This document shows positions 9,030 to 17,029 of a stretch of 64,000 bases of DNA, one piece after another. Source of the DNA: a virus; the IMG/VR virus record IMGVR_UViG_3300020176_000010, positions 17,141-81,140 of that record; one strand, given 5' to 3'. A program made the translations under genes and the position numbers. Within the stretch, counting starts at the first letter, position 1; each line of letters starts with the position of its first letter. The notes under the pieces are model-generated. The model saw only the letters and a program-made list of their open reading frames with translations. It was not told where the DNA came from and ran no database searches.

Positions 9030-10103
9030 CTAAACGCCGGAGATTCCTTCTGCAAGACGGCGATGTCCCGCCGCGAGAATGTTTTTTGCTGCATTCACGT
9101 CCCGGTCGTGTACCGCGCCGCAGTCGCTGCAAACCCATTCTCTTATTCGCAAACCTGCTCTACCTTTCGGACTGCTGGCGGGTATGGCCCCGCAGCACGA
9201 ACAAGTCTGGGTGGTGTAGCTTTCGTTGACTACCTCGAAGACGATACCGGCCTGCTGGCTCTTGTATTCCAACATCGTCTTCAAACTGGCCCAGCCCGCA
9301 TCCAGCGTGCTCTTGGCCATCTTGGTTTTGACCAGCTTGGCGCTGGCCACGTCGCCCACGAAGATGGCGGCGTTGTTTTTCACAAGGTTCGTGGTGAACT
9401 TATGGATTGCATCCTTGCGGCGATTCGCAATCTTGGCGTGTATCGCCTTGACGCGCTTTTTCTTCCGCGCCCGTTGCGCGACCGCCAGATGCGGCTCAAG
9501 CTCACGGAACCACCGTCCTTGCAGCTTGTCGCCGTCGCTTGTGGTGGCGCACTCTTTCAGACCCAAATCGATGCCAACAGCCGATGCCCCCTGGCTGGGA
9601 AGAGCCTCGACCTCGACGGCAACATTGAAATACCAGCGCCCACGGCTGTCTTCGTTGAACGATCCGGCTCGCAGCTCAAAGCGGCTCAGGCCATAGCTGT
9701 CCCACAGGCTGAATTTGTGCCCACCAAACTGGACTTGGCCCGACTTGTACTTGGCGTGCCCGCCCTTGAATGGAATCCAGCCAAGCGAATACTTGGGCGA
9801 CTTCGGGTTGCTGACGCGCCAGTTGAGGCGGGTCTTCTTGAACTGCTTGCGGCGTGTGGCGTACTCCACGCACACCAGTTGCACTGTGCCGCTGCCGACC
9901 GTAACGCCATCGCACCTGCTGTAGCCGGCGGTGAGCTTCTGTAGGTCGTAGGCGCTCAGCCACTTGCCACGCTCACGGATGGCGCGGCTGCTGGTTTCGT
10001 TGGCGAAGTTGAACACCTGATTCACGTCGCGCGCCATGCGCCGAAGCACACTGGCGTGCTTGTCCTTGATGCGAATCTTGAGTGTCTTCACTGCCGTCTG
10101 CAT
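9030..10103 (-). CDS. tnpB: TnpB RNA-guided nuclease of the IS605 family
   Basis: The 357-residue protein has the TnpB layout: N-terminal wedge and REC region, RuvC-I GIDLGLKE (Asp179), a basic helix (KKKRVKAIHAKIANRRKD), a four-cysteine zinc finger (CSCCG at 301, CSDCG at 325) and RuvC-III HDRDVNAAKNIL (Asp335). TnpB enzymes cut DNA beside a short target motif, guided by RNA from the element's right end. At the usual RuvC-II glutamate position this protein reads IFVGDVAS, with Gly250 instead of Glu; Glu294 in VNESYTTQT may stand in. ATG 10103 is preferred over the longer upstream frame because the family starts MQTAVKTLKIRIKDK. Confidence 0.9.
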   Translation of the reverse strand: MQTAVKTLKIRIKDKHASVLRRMARDVNQVFNFANETSSRAIRERGKWLSAYDLQKLTAGYSRCDGVTVGSGTVQLVCVEYATRRKQFKKTRLNWRVSNPKSPKYSLGWIPFKGGHAKYKSGQVQFGGHKFSLWDSYGLSRFELRAGSFNEDSRGRWYFNVAVEVEALPSQGASAVGIDLGLKECATTSDGDKLQGRWFRELEPHLAVAQRARKKKRVKAIHAKIANRRKDAIHKFTTNLVKNNAAIFVGDVASAKLVKTKMAKSTLDAGWASLKTMLEYKSQQAGIVFEVVNESYTTQTCSCCGAIPASSPKGRAGLRIREWVCSDCGAVHDRDVNAAKNILAAGHRRLAEGISGV

Positions 10104-10167
10104 GGCGTTATTGTGGCACGAAAATACGACGCTTGCAATCTGTTCTCGTGCCACGGATAATTCGGGC

Positions 10168-10329
10168 ATGGAAGAACGAAAAAAGACCGGGCGCCCGCCT
10201 GTCGCGCCGGATAAGGAATTGGTGCATGGCACGCTGCGGCTCACGCGCTCGCAGTGGGAAAAGGTTCGCATAGCTGGTGTTCCTGCACTACGGCTGCTGA
10301 TTGATCGATGGCGCCCGAAGAAGCCCTGA
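10168..10329 (+). CDS. Small basic protein divergent from tnpB
   Basis: This 53-residue protein starts MEERKKTGRPPVAPDKE and continues TLRLTRSQWEKVRIAG. The second part looks like a short strand followed by a helix, as in ribbon-helix-helix DNA-binding proteins. Similar GRPP-x-RLT proteins often sit divergently beside IS605-type tnpB genes (recall). It lies within the element, between the tnpB start and the left-end hairpin. A regulatory or accessory role for the transposon is an inference. Confidence 0.6.
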   Translation: MEERKKTGRPPVAPDKELVHGTLRLTRSQWEKVRIAGVPALRLLIDRWRPKKP

Positions 10330-10386
10330 CGGGCTTCGCGCTTTCCTTCCCCGGCCTGAAGGCCGAGGCTTGACGCGCATTCTTGG

Positions 10387-10953
10387 TCACGGATGCGGGT
10401 CATACACAAAGTCCTGCTTGCTCTTTGGCTCTTCTGATTTCAGGTGGCGCTCGATCTTCGCGGTGGCTGTGATGTGCATTCCAGACATGTAGCCATTAAT
10501 GCTCACGGGGTGTACTGTGATCAGCTTTTGCGAGTCGATGAAGTAGGCCTGTACGCCTCCTTGCGTGATGATATTCAGCCGACCAAACAGGTCGCCAGGC
10601 CCCCACCCCGCGGTGCCGAGATACTGGGTGATAGTGTCGCGAAGCGCTTCGTCAATCTGGCGCGCGATGCGCATGCCGAGCTGACTTGATATCTCATTGC
10701 TGACGTCGACAATACCCCGCGAATTTGGGACGCTCTCGACGCGGAATACTTCAATACCAAGACCCGCCGCGTACCCCAGAACCCCCTCAACAGCGCGCTG
10801 TTCCATGCCCTGCTGAAAAAGAAGAAGCGTCGCGCCGCGGCAGCCGGCCATATCGGATGGCACTCGCACCATTCGGTATTTCTGTATAAACATCTTCTGC
10901 GCAAACATTTCTGCAGTAATCGTGTTCCGCGCGCAAATCAAAAGCTGACTCAT
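10387..10953 (-). CDS. Hypothetical phage protein
   Basis: 188 residues with no domain I recognise. It has a mixed alpha/beta look with a Gly-rich central part (GYAAGLGIEVFRV, GTAGWGPGDLFGRL) and a C-terminal stretch HITATAKIERHLKSEE. It is the last gene of the leftward operon starting at 13358. Its ATG overlaps the stop of the 98-aa gene as ATGA. Its TGA lies 13 bases before the TnpB element, so the insertion did not damage it. Confidence 0.7.
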   Translation of the reverse strand: MSQLLICARNTITAEMFAQKMFIQKYRMVRVPSDMAGCRGATLLLFQQGMEQRAVEGVLGYAAGLGIEVFRVESVPNSRGIVDVSNEISSQLGMRIARQIDEALRDTITQYLGTAGWGPGDLFGRLNIITQGGVQAYFIDSQKLITVHPVSINGYMSGMHITATAKIERHLKSEEPKSKQDFVYDPHP

Positions 10954-11246
10954 AAAACCACTCCTTCACTCCATGCGGCCACGTATTCAGCGCCGCGAAT
11001 GCTGTCCGTCCTGCGCACCATGCGCCACGCTGCGCGCCACGCCTTGCGTCTTGTCGGGTACATCTGCATCCAGCCCCAATGGCTGGTGATGCGATGGTCG
11101 TGCCCGTCGAAATAGTGCACAGCGCACCAGGTCTCCTTTGTCACGATGCACTCGTACACGTAGACCAGGTCCGCGTGCCCGCCATGGCCGCGGATCACAT
11201 CGAGCCGCCACCTTGTGTGGCCCTGCTTAATCCGGCGCCTTGTCAT
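10950..11246 (-). CDS. Hypothetical small basic protein
   Basis: 98 residues, rich in Arg, Trp and His (MTRRRIKQGHTRWRLDVIRG; AWRAAWRMVRRTDSIRG). No known domain is recognised. ATGA overlaps at both ends, with the genes at 11243 and 10953, show it is part of a translationally coupled operon downstream of rdgC. The basic, aromatic composition suggests nucleic-acid contact, but that is only an inference. Confidence 0.7.
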   Translation of the reverse strand: MTRRRIKQGHTRWRLDVIRGHGGHADLVYVYECIVTKETWCAVHYFDGHDHRITSHWGWMQMYPTRRKAWRAAWRMVRRTDSIRGAEYVAAWSEGVVL

Positions 11247-11839
11247 TTCGGCTGTATGCGAATACGCCGGTCATCGCCAAGCAGCCTGCGAATTTCATTG
11301 AATGCCACCATACGCTCCGATTCGACGTGCCTCGCAACCTTCAGTGCGACGTACCTGTTTGGCTTTGTTCTCAGCCGCTCCAGATCCTCCATGACGCCAA
11401 TGAGCTCAATGATCCTGTCTATCTTCTGGTAGTCGCTCTCGTTTCTGCCATCGAGCAGGGTTGACCTTTCGTTGCCAATCTTCTGCATGCGAGCTTCGAG
11501 CATCCTTGCCGCCTCCGCGTCAGCCTTCGCCTTATTCTTCGCGAGAAGCTCTTCGTTGCGCACGGCGGCTGGCGTCTTTGGCTTGGACTCCTGTGCAGAG
11601 GTCTCCTCTGGCGGGTTAAGAACCAGGGACCACACAATGCGTCCGCTGGCACTCTTTGAAGCCTCTACAACTCCGGCATCAAGTGCTACCTTCATTGCAT
11701 CAACCAGGTCTTGAGGCCGGTCGATGCAGAGAGCCTCCGCGAGATCCGGGCTTCGCATAGCGCAGTCGCACTCCCGCAGGTATGCAACCGCGCGGTGCGC
11801 GATGGTCCCTGGTTGCAGAATGTTTTCTCCAGTCGCCAT
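11243..11839 (-). CDS. Winged-helix and coiled-coil hypothetical protein
   Basis: 198 residues. The first ~70 resemble a winged-helix fold (IAHRAVAYLRECDCAMRSPDLAEALCI, then LVDAMKVALDAGVVEAS). A linker rich in Pro, Lys and Ala follows, then a long helical region (NKAKADAEAARMLEARMQKI and on to LERLRTKPNRYVALKVARHVE). It lies directly after rdgC and overlaps the next gene by four bases. It may bind DNA, perhaps as a regulator or a recombination partner. Function is not established. Confidence 0.7.
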   Translation of the reverse strand: MATGENILQPGTIAHRAVAYLRECDCAMRSPDLAEALCIDRPQDLVDAMKVALDAGVVEASKSASGRIVWSLVLNPPEETSAQESKPKTPAAVRNEELLAKNKAKADAEAARMLEARMQKIGNERSTLLDGRNESDYQKIDRIIELIGVMEDLERLRTKPNRYVALKVARHVESERMVAFNEIRRLLGDDRRIRIQPK

Positions 11840-11850
11840 TGCCTTAGCCC

Positions 11851-12798
11851 TTACGCTTGAGTGGATGCCGCAGCTTCAGCAGCGCTGGCTACGCCGCTTT
11901 CCGCCTCGCCCCCAAGAGCTTCGATCAGGTCTGGGATGAGCTTTACCAGCTCGCCTGTTGCAATCGCCACGTCAGTGTCAAAACCGCCGTCATCGACTTT
12001 AGCGCCCTCAAACACGGCGTCCAGGAACTGCAGCCTCTTCAGCTGACAGCCCTCGGTCAGCATGAACGAGACGCGGTCGCCCCAGGTCAGTGCCAGCTTG
12101 GTTGGCAGCTTGCCATGCTGGATGTGCTGCTGCACTTCGGCAATGTCCAGCGGGTGGCGGCCGTAGCGCACCACGGCCTTGCTTTCATCGCAGGCCTTCA
12201 GCTCACACTCGCGGTCAATGGTGAAGCTGTGCATCTCGTAGAGGTCGTCATCTCCGCCAGACAGCCAGTGCGCCATGGCGGCCTGCGGGCTTGTTTGCGT
12301 GCTGAGCAGCGACAGAGATAGACCGGGGATCGCATCAACCAATAGCGTCACGATCTCGTCGGCGCGGCTTTGGCTGGATGCATCAACCAGCAGTGTGCGC
12401 GCAGCAGGGTCGATCCACACCCAGGTGCTTGCCTGCTTCGTGAATGCGTACGGCAGCAGGTCGAGCAGAGCCTCTTCCTTGAGCTCCTTGGTCTCTTTGC
12501 GGCCAGGCTTGCGGCCAGTTTCTTTCTCGATGAGTGCGACCTTCTCCGCAACCTTGCGAGCCAGCACAGAGCCTGGCACAACCTTGGCCTCCGACATGAA
12601 GCGCAGGATCCACTGGCCAGCAACACTCTCAATGAGTGCTCCGTTCTTGTCGCCGCGCGGCGGAATCCACCCGTAGGACTTCTGCTGGGTTGCGCCGCAC
12701 TCCAGGAACGGAGCCTTGGCCAGAGAGCTCTCGATGGCGCTTAGGTCATCGCCCACAAGACTGTTGGCGATGCGATAAATGATTGCTTGTTTGAACAC
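11851..12798 (-). CDS. rdgC: RdgC-like recombination-associated protein
   Basis: The 315-residue product begins MFKQAIIYRI and carries typical RdgC segments: ECGATQQKSYGWIPPRG, then IESVAGQWILRFMSEAKVVPGSV, and EKVALIEKETGRKPGRKETKELKEE. RdgC forms a ring-shaped dimer on double-stranded DNA and restrains RecA; ~300 residues is the family's usual length. The start is GTG at 12798, with AAGGAG upstream. It lies in the operon led by the gene at 13358, near the phage exonuclease/RecT/SSB set, so it likely tunes recombination in favour of the phage pathway. Confidence 0.93.
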   Translation of the reverse strand: MFKQAIIYRIANSLVGDDLSAIESSLAKAPFLECGATQQKSYGWIPPRGDKNGALIESVAGQWILRFMSEAKVVPGSVLARKVAEKVALIEKETGRKPGRKETKELKEEALLDLLPYAFTKQASTWVWIDPAARTLLVDASSQSRADEIVTLLVDAIPGLSLSLLSTQTSPQAAMAHWLSGGDDDLYEMHSFTIDRECELKACDESKAVVRYGRHPLDIAEVQQHIQHGKLPTKLALTWGDRVSFMLTEGCQLKRLQFLDAVFEGAKVDDGGFDTDVAIATGELVKLIPDLIEALGGEAESGVASAAEAAASTQA

Positions 12799-12802
12799 TT
12801 GA

Positions 12803-13000
12803 TTACTCCTTGTTGCTTACTTCTGGAACCTGTGTTGCCGCCTCTTTTTGGTGTGCGCTCAGCTTGAGCTGCTCGCGCAGCCTGTAGATCATCGCCTCAC
12901 GCTCGAGCAGCATTTTTTCTTGCACGCTGATGTGCCGCGTTGCCATTGCCAGCGAATTCTTCAGGGCCCGAAGGCGCTTCGTCGTGATGACGGTGATCAC
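12803..13000 (-). CDS. Small coiled-coil protein
   Basis: 65 residues, mostly one predicted helix (MATRHISVQEKMLLEREAMI, then YRLREQLKLSAHQKEA). The start is GTG at 13000, five bases after GGAGG and just after the TGA of the upstream gene. It ends four bases before rdgC. Probably a small partner or regulator; no function can be assigned. Confidence 0.65.
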   Translation of the reverse strand: MITVITTKRLRALKNSLAMATRHISVQEKMLLEREAMIYRLREQLKLSAHQKEAATQVPEVSNKE

Positions 13001-13001
13001 G

Positions 13002-13358
13002 TCAGCCTCCGTTCATCTTCTTGATGAATTCCGCGTACAGGTCGCCGAGCGTTTTTGCGATCGACCCAACCTCTTCTGCCTGCTTCTCCTCAAATCCAGA
13101 ACCAAGAAGTGCAGCCGATGAGGAAGCGCTTTCGGCAAGGATGATGATGCCTGGAATCTCTGGTAGATCATCCAAGACACACCTGCCCTCATTCTCGAGC
13201 TTCGAAGTCATTGATGCCAAAGCGAACATCATCTGATGCATGTTGAAGATGATCGAAACAGCTGTCACAAACTGCTCGCCCTTGATCTTCCGTGTGTTGC
13301 TTACGATTTCGTTCACAGATTCATGGAAGTCGTGCTTGATCTTTTCCGGGTTGCTCAT
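13002..13358 (-). CDS. Hypothetical helical protein, first gene of the rdgC operon
   Basis: 118 residues from the ATG at 13358 (AGGAGA upstream). The sequence is largely helical, with hydrophobic heptads (FVTAVSIIFNMHQMMFALAS) and a C-terminal helix ending DLYAEFIKKMNGG. No known domain. It directly follows the promoter/operator at 13382-13410 and leads the operon running to 10387. Confidence 0.7.
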   Translation of the reverse strand: MSNPEKIKHDFHESVNEIVSNTRKIKGEQFVTAVSIIFNMHQMMFALASMTSKLENEGRCVLDDLPEIPGIIILAESASSSAALLGSGFEEKQAEEVGSIAKTLGDLYAEFIKKMNGG

Positions 13359-13381
13359 TGAATCTCCTTTTGATGGCGCCA

Positions 13382-13410
13382 ATTATCACACGAAAAGTTG
13401 GCGCCACAAC
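13382..13410 (-). promoter_or_regulatory. Leftward promoter with GTTG-N6-CAAC operator
   Basis: On the minus strand, -35 TTGTGG (13404-13409) and -10 GATAAT (13382-13387) are spaced 16 bases apart. GTTG-N6-CAAC at 13397-13410 overlaps the -35 box. An upstream CGCAAGTTTTTG block resembles those before sister promoters at 20157 and 43801. It drives the operon 13358 to 10387. Confidence 0.75.
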
Positions 13411-13444
13411 AAAAACTTGCGTTCGTGGCGCAAAAAAGCAACGG

Positions 13445-14086
13445 CTATTTCGGCAGCTGCTCCTTGAACCAGCTGTCGTATGCGATATGCACGCCTGCCA
13501 GGTAGTTGATCGCACCAAGGATCTCCGCCTGGGCCCGGCCATCCTGCAGGCGGCGCGACTCGCCAGCCTTCTTGGAGGCCTGGTACAGCATGCCATCAAC
13601 GCTGCCGAGTGTGCGGCTGATGGAGCTCATCGGCTGATCCTCGAACTGCACGCCAGCGCTTGCGTGGCGGTCCTTGCCCTTGCCATTGGCGGCCTGATCC
13701 AGTGCTGCCACCAGAACGTTCAGCAGCTTCTCGTAGCCCTTTGGCACCTCGATCGTCAGCATGCTGCGGTCAGGCTTGCTGGCAATGTCGACGCCAAAGG
13801 CGACTGGCTTGACTTCTTCGCCCTCTTGCTCTGCGGGTGTCTCGACACTCTTCGCCGGCTCATCTGGCAGCAGGTGGGTAAGGTCGTCTGAACTGTCCCC
13901 GGCATCACCGAGGTCGCCCCACGCCTTGCCGTTTTTTCCGCAGCTGCCAACATCCTCGCCAGTGCGGTCGCTCAAAAGATTTACCGGGAAGTCATGATGA
14001 CCATCGATCGAACCAATCCGAACAACATCACCACAGCGCGTGCGCCACCGCTGCCCAACAGCGATCTCAATTCCGTTTACTGCCAT
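13445..14086 (-). CDS. Hypothetical phage protein
   Basis: 213 residues from ATG 14086, preceded by GAGGAAG. The first ~45 residues (VNGIEIAVGQRWRTRCGDVV) look like a small beta domain. An acidic linker follows (SVETPAEQEGEEVKP), then a helical region with YEKLLNVLVAALDQAANGKG and a C-terminal helix AEILGAINYLAGVHIAYD. It is the last gene of the operon that includes SSB, the exonuclease and RecT. No function is assigned. Confidence 0.7.
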   Translation of the reverse strand: MAVNGIEIAVGQRWRTRCGDVVRIGSIDGHHDFPVNLLSDRTGEDVGSCGKNGKAWGDLGDAGDSSDDLTHLLPDEPAKSVETPAEQEGEEVKPVAFGVDIASKPDRSMLTIEVPKGYEKLLNVLVAALDQAANGKGKDRHASAGVQFEDQPMSSISRTLGSVDGMLYQASKKAGESRRLQDGRAQAEILGAINYLAGVHIAYDSWFKEQLPK

Positions 14087-14088
14087 AG

Positions 14089-14259
14089 CTACTTCCTCTT
14101 CGAATTGAATAGGCGCCAGCATGCTGCGCAGCGCCACTTGCCAGGCGTCAGCTCGACGCCGCTTGCCTGCTCCTTTTTCTCGCCACACTGCACGCATTCG
14201 CGAAGTGGGCGAGCATCACGGAGCGACCCATCAAGAGCGTGATACTGGTGATGGGCCAT
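14089..14259 (-). CDS. Small zinc-knuckle protein
   Basis: 56 residues with two cysteine pairs, CVQCG and CAAC, about 22 residues apart, fitting one zinc site. The ATG at 14259 lies just after the stop of the MazG-like gene, and its stop is three bases before the next gene. The ribosome site is weak. Possibly a small nucleic-acid or protein-binding adaptor. Confidence 0.55.
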   Translation of the reverse strand: MAHHQYHALDGSLRDARPLRECVQCGEKKEQASGVELTPGKWRCAACWRLFNSKRK

Positions 14260-14263
14260 GGCG

Positions 14264-14956
14264 TTAGAACGACTTGCCGCCCTCTGTTGTGCGGTTCTCG
14301 ATCTTGTGATCTGGCCGGTGAGCGTTGTAGCGAATCTTTTCTGCAATTGCGCCGCCGAGATCCATTTCCAATCCGCCCGCCAGATCGCAAATGCGAATGA
14401 CAGCATCTGCCAGCTCAACCTCCAGCATTGGGCGGTGCGGCAGCTTGTCGTCCATCAGGCCCTTGCGGTGGCCCTCCAGACCTTCGGAGACCTCGCTGTG
14501 CACCAGGGCCAGCTTGGTGCCAATCCACAGGCTGAGGAACTTCGTAGGCCACAGGCGCACATCCTCGCCGGTCTCTGTGTCTTTCCACCAGCCGGAGCTT
14601 GCTGCAGCGCCGTGGCACACGGCCACCAGCAGGTTGCCTGAGTTGGCCACATCGTCTGACGATACATCGGCAGAGCCTTTGTTCTCTGTCACGGAGCCGA
14701 GCAACGAGAGCAGCATGTTGTAGGCGTACTGCATGTCCGTGGCGCGCTCGTCGTCATCGAACTTGATGTCGCTCAACAGGTCCGCGGCGATGCCCAGGCG
14801 GTCGGCTGCAGGCGATTGATCCTTCACTGCGGTGACGTACGCCTTGACCAGCTCCTCTGCATCGGTGATGTCGATGCTGGACTTGCGTGGGCTGAGAACG
14901 ATGGAGGCAGCAACTGCGTGCTGCAAGGCGGTCTGGCTGATTGGTGCGTGGTTCAT
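14264..14956 (-). CDS. MazG-like nucleotide pyrophosphohydrolase
   Basis: 230 residues. The C-terminal half has the all-alpha NTP pyrophosphohydrolase signature: LALVHSEVSEGLEGHRKG supplies the first E-x-x-E pair and EVELADAVIRICDLAG the second E-x-x-D pair, both metal ligands. DDKLPHRP between them and YNAHRPDHK near the end are frequent in phage MazG-like proteins. Such enzymes hydrolyse nucleoside triphosphates and may adjust nucleotide pools or alarmone levels. The N-terminal ~100 residues are unassigned. It overlaps the 64-aa gene as ATGA. Confidence 0.8.
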   Translation of the reverse strand: MNHAPISQTALQHAVAASIVLSPRKSSIDITDAEELVKAYVTAVKDQSPAADRLGIAADLLSDIKFDDDERATDMQYAYNMLLSLLGSVTENKGSADVSSDDVANSGNLLVAVCHGAAASSGWWKDTETGEDVRLWPTKFLSLWIGTKLALVHSEVSEGLEGHRKGLMDDKLPHRPMLEVELADAVIRICDLAGGLEMDLGGAIAEKIRYNAHRPDHKIENRTTEGGKSF

Positions 14957-15147
14957 TGTGTGTCCTTGTCGTCCGTTCTGGACGTGAGATTGAAATTGGG
15001 GCCGAACTCAAGGCCATCGCGCGGACTGGCTGTGATTCGGTTGCGGTGGGTGCAGTCCACGTGGCTGCACTCCCATGTTGCATTGCTTCCAAGAGGCTTC
15101 CCTGCGGAGGCCTTCTTGCTGCAAATGGCGCACTGCTGCTGTTGCAT
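14953..15147 (-). CDS. Small cysteine-rich protein
   Basis: 64 residues with Cys pairs in CAICSKKAS and WECSHVDCTHR, enough for one zinc site. It overlaps the MazG-like gene (ATGA) and the upstream gene (TGATG), so it is translated as part of the coupled operon. Function unknown. Confidence 0.6.
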   Translation of the reverse strand: MQQQQCAICSKKASAGKPLGSNATWECSHVDCTHRNRITASPRDGLEFGPNFNLTSRTDDKDTQ

Positions 15148-15368
15148 CAGCGCAGCGTGGCGAGGCCCAGGCGATGCTTCTCTGCCTTACGCGTCAGCTT
15201 GCTGCCTGCTGGGCGCTTAGGGCCCTTGGTGCGCGAGCGGAAGACGTACCCGCCACGTGAGTTGACGGGCGCAGGGCCAAATGGCGTGAAGCCGAGTGGG
15301 TTGAGAGATGTCGGCGCACCGACGCCAAACATGGCCGCAATGGATGCAAGGATGGTTGCTGCTTTCAT
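15147..15368 (-). CDS. Small hypothetical protein with hydrophobic N-terminus
   Basis: 73 residues from ATG 15368. A short hydrophobic start (KAATILASIAAMFGVGA) is followed by a very basic tail (FRSRTKGPKRPAGSKLTRKAEK). It could be a membrane-attached or secreted basic peptide. It lies downstream of ssb with a 72-base gap and overlaps the next gene by one base. No family recognised. Confidence 0.5.
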   Translation of the reverse strand: MKAATILASIAAMFGVGAPTSLNPLGFTPFGPAPVNSRGGYVFRSRTKGPKRPAGSKLTRKAEKHRLGLATLR

Positions 15369-15440
15369 GGGTACTGCTTTCAAAAGTTGATGGGCCGAAG
15401 CCCATATTCTAACGCAAGTTTTTGTTGCTACTGCAGAAAA

Positions 15441-16010
15441 TCAGAAGGGGACATCTTGGTCAAAATCATCAAACCCACTTCCACCACCGCCGCCTCCGCC
15501 GTAGTTCTGCTGCTGGCCCTGCTGTTGGCGCTGCTGCCCGCCCTGCTGTCGCTGATGCGGCACGCCGTACCCGCCGCCACTCCCTTGGGGTGCCTGGCGC
15601 TGCTGCTGCCGCTGCTGGCCGCCGCCGTAGCCGTCATCATAGCCACCGCCATCGCCACCGCGGCCGCCGCCGTCTTGGCGCGGGCCCAGCATCTGCATCT
15701 GGCCGGCGCGGATCTCGGTGCTGTACTTTTCAACGCCGGACTGGTCCGTCCACTTGCGGGTGCGCAGGCTGCCTTCCACGTACACCTGCGAGCCCTTGCG
15801 CAGGTACTGGTTTGCGATTTCGGCCAGCTTGCCGTTGAATACGATGCGCACCCACTCGGTGTGCTCCTTATGCTCGCCGGTTTGTTTATCCTTCCATTTC
15901 TCCGTGGTGGCCACGGTGATGTTGCAAACCATGTCACCCGAAGGGAACGTCCTTGCTTCTGGGTCGCGGCCAAGGTTGCCGATGATTTGAACCTTATTCA
16001 GACTTGCCAT
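15441..16010 (-). CDS. ssb: Single-stranded DNA-binding protein
   Basis: 189 residues. The N-terminal OB fold is clear: [16 protein letters not shown], then [29 protein letters not shown] Gly/Gln-rich linker follows, then the acidic tip DDFDQDVPF that SSB proteins use to recruit partners. It protects single-stranded DNA in phage replication and recombination and probably acts with the RecT and exonuclease of the same operon. Its start overlaps the last 17 bases of the HNH gene upstream. Confidence 0.97.
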   Translation of the reverse strand: MASLNKVQIIGNLGRDPEARTFPSGDMVCNITVATTEKWKDKQTGEHKEHTEWVRIVFNGKLAEIANQYLRKGSQVYVEGSLRTRKWTDQSGVEKYSTEIRAGQMQMLGPRQDGGGRGGDGGGYDDGYGGGQQRQQQRQAPQGSGGGYGVPHQRQQGGQQRQQQGQQQNYGGGGGGGSGFDDFDQDVPF

Positions 16011-16467
16011 TTCTCTTCACTCCGTTTTTTATTGCGATCCGTCCAGCGTACTGCCGACTGATTCCAAACTGCCTTCCAATATCTGCGTACGGGACCCCAT
16101 TCCTTGCCAGCTCAACGATCGCTAACTCGTCTTCAGCGCCGATGACTGTGTGCGGCAACATGAATCCCTTTGCTTGGCGCCCTTTCTTCACGGCGTCCTG
16201 CATGTTCTCCTTTCTCGTTCCGGCGAATAGATGGAGCGGGTTGATGCACTTTCTGTTGTCGCACAGATGGCACACATCAAGCCCATCAGGTATTTCCCCG
16301 TTGACAAGCCTGTATATGTGCCGATGTGCCCCATCAGCCTTTCGGTTGACTGTCGCCCTGGCGTAGCCGTTGCCTTGGACGCACCCCGTGTACTCCATAC
16401 ACCCGGCTTCTGTTGTTACTGTTTTCCTCAGCAGCGTCGCCGCGCTGCCGCAAACATCAAGCAGCAC
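15994..16467 (-). CDS. HNH homing endonuclease next to ssb
   Basis: 157 residues with an HNH_3-type core: [20 protein letters not shown], then [21 protein letters not shown] and [12 protein letters not shown]. The C-terminal part ([26 protein letters not shown]) is a helix-turn-helix, giving target recognition. Such free-standing HNH genes home into phage genomes beside conserved genes. It overlaps the ssb start by 17 bases. The start is GTG at 16467 without a clear ribosome site, so the N-terminus is uncertain. Confidence 0.88.
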   Translation of the reverse strand: MLLDVCGSAATLLRKTVTTEAGCMEYTGCVQGNGYARATVNRKADGAHRHIYRLVNGEIPDGLDVCHLCDNRKCINPLHLFAGTRKENMQDAVKKGRQAKGFMLPHTVIGAEDELAIVELARNGVPYADIGRQFGISRQYAGRIAIKNGVKRNGKSE

Positions 16468-16477
16468 AACCGAATCG

Positions 16478-16747
16478 CTACAGCGTTTCGTTCAGGTTCT
16501 TGCTGGGGCGAAACTTCGCCACCCGCTTGGCCTTGATCTTGATTGGATCGCCAGTGCCAGGGTTGCGGCCGGTGCGCGCAGCACGCTTTGCCAGCTCGAA
16601 TGTCCCGAAGTTTGTGATGCTCACACTGCCGCCGCGGCGCAGCGACTTCTTTGTGCGCTCCACAAAGGAATCGAGCATGCGCGCGGCCACTGCCTTGCTC
16701 ACATCCGCGTCCGCGGCGATTGCCCCGATCAGTTCTGACTTGTTCAT
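16478..16747 (-). CDS. HU/IHF-family DNA-bending protein (copy 1)
   Basis: 89 residues, the normal length for HU. The start MNKSELIGAIAADADVSKAV and the arm region GSVSITNFGTFELAKRAARTGRNPGTG with the intercalating Pro are diagnostic. It bends DNA as a dimer and may help replication, recombination or packaging. ATG 16747 is chosen as the family start. A second, diverged HU is at 36228, so the phage could form homo- or heterodimers. Confidence 0.94.
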   Translation of the reverse strand: MNKSELIGAIAADADVSKAVAARMLDSFVERTKKSLRRGGSVSITNFGTFELAKRAARTGRNPGTGDPIKIKAKRVAKFRPSKNLNETL

Positions 16748-16775
16748 TGCTTGCTTCTTTCTGCCCTGCGGGCGG

Positions 16776-16982
16776 TTACTGCGCACCCTTGCGCATTTTC
16801 TTGTAGGCCTTCTTCAGCTGGATCTCCATGCCTCGGACGGTCAGTGGGTTGTTGATCACTCGGTCGTGCCCTTTGATGTTCGCAATGACGAGCTCTCGCT
16901 CGGGTGCTGCGTACATCTGCTGGTCCATGGCCATCTCTTCGCGCGCCAGTTTGCGCAGCCGCTTGGCCACGCGCCCGCTCAT
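16776..16982 (-). CDS. Small basic hypothetical protein
   Basis: 68 residues, strongly basic at both ends (MSGRVAKRLRKLAREEMAMD; QLKKAYKKMRKG) and largely helical. It lies between the exonuclease and HU genes on the same strand. A nucleic-acid-binding role is possible but unproven. Confidence 0.6.
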   Translation of the reverse strand: MSGRVAKRLRKLAREEMAMDQQMYAAPERELVIANIKGHDRVINNPLTVRGMEIQLKKAYKKMRKGAQ

Positions 16983-17029
16983 TTGAGAACCTCGCTCTTT
17001 TTCATCTGCTACTTTCGACGATATTGAAA

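Larger units (their letters stand above)
9011..10374 (-). mobile_element. IS200/IS605-type element carrying tnpB without tnpA
   Basis: The element holds tnpB plus a small divergent gene and no HUH transposase tnpA, so it would need a TnpA in trans. Each end carries a subterminal hairpin: CTCCGGC/GCCGGAG at 9023-9042 (the stop of tnpB lies in its loop) and GGCCTgaAGGCC at 10353-10364. On the minus strand both junctions show GTCAA. The right-end hairpin with the 3' end of tnpB is where the guide (reRNA/omega RNA) of such elements is made; the guide would be read from the HNH remnant beyond ~9011. Ends are estimated by eye. Confidence 0.75.

Noticed and set aside
8775-9944. Plus-strand open frame (389 codons) opposite tnpB
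   Set aside because: It is antisense to a clear TnpB with all its motifs except one; no domain is seen in the plus frame.
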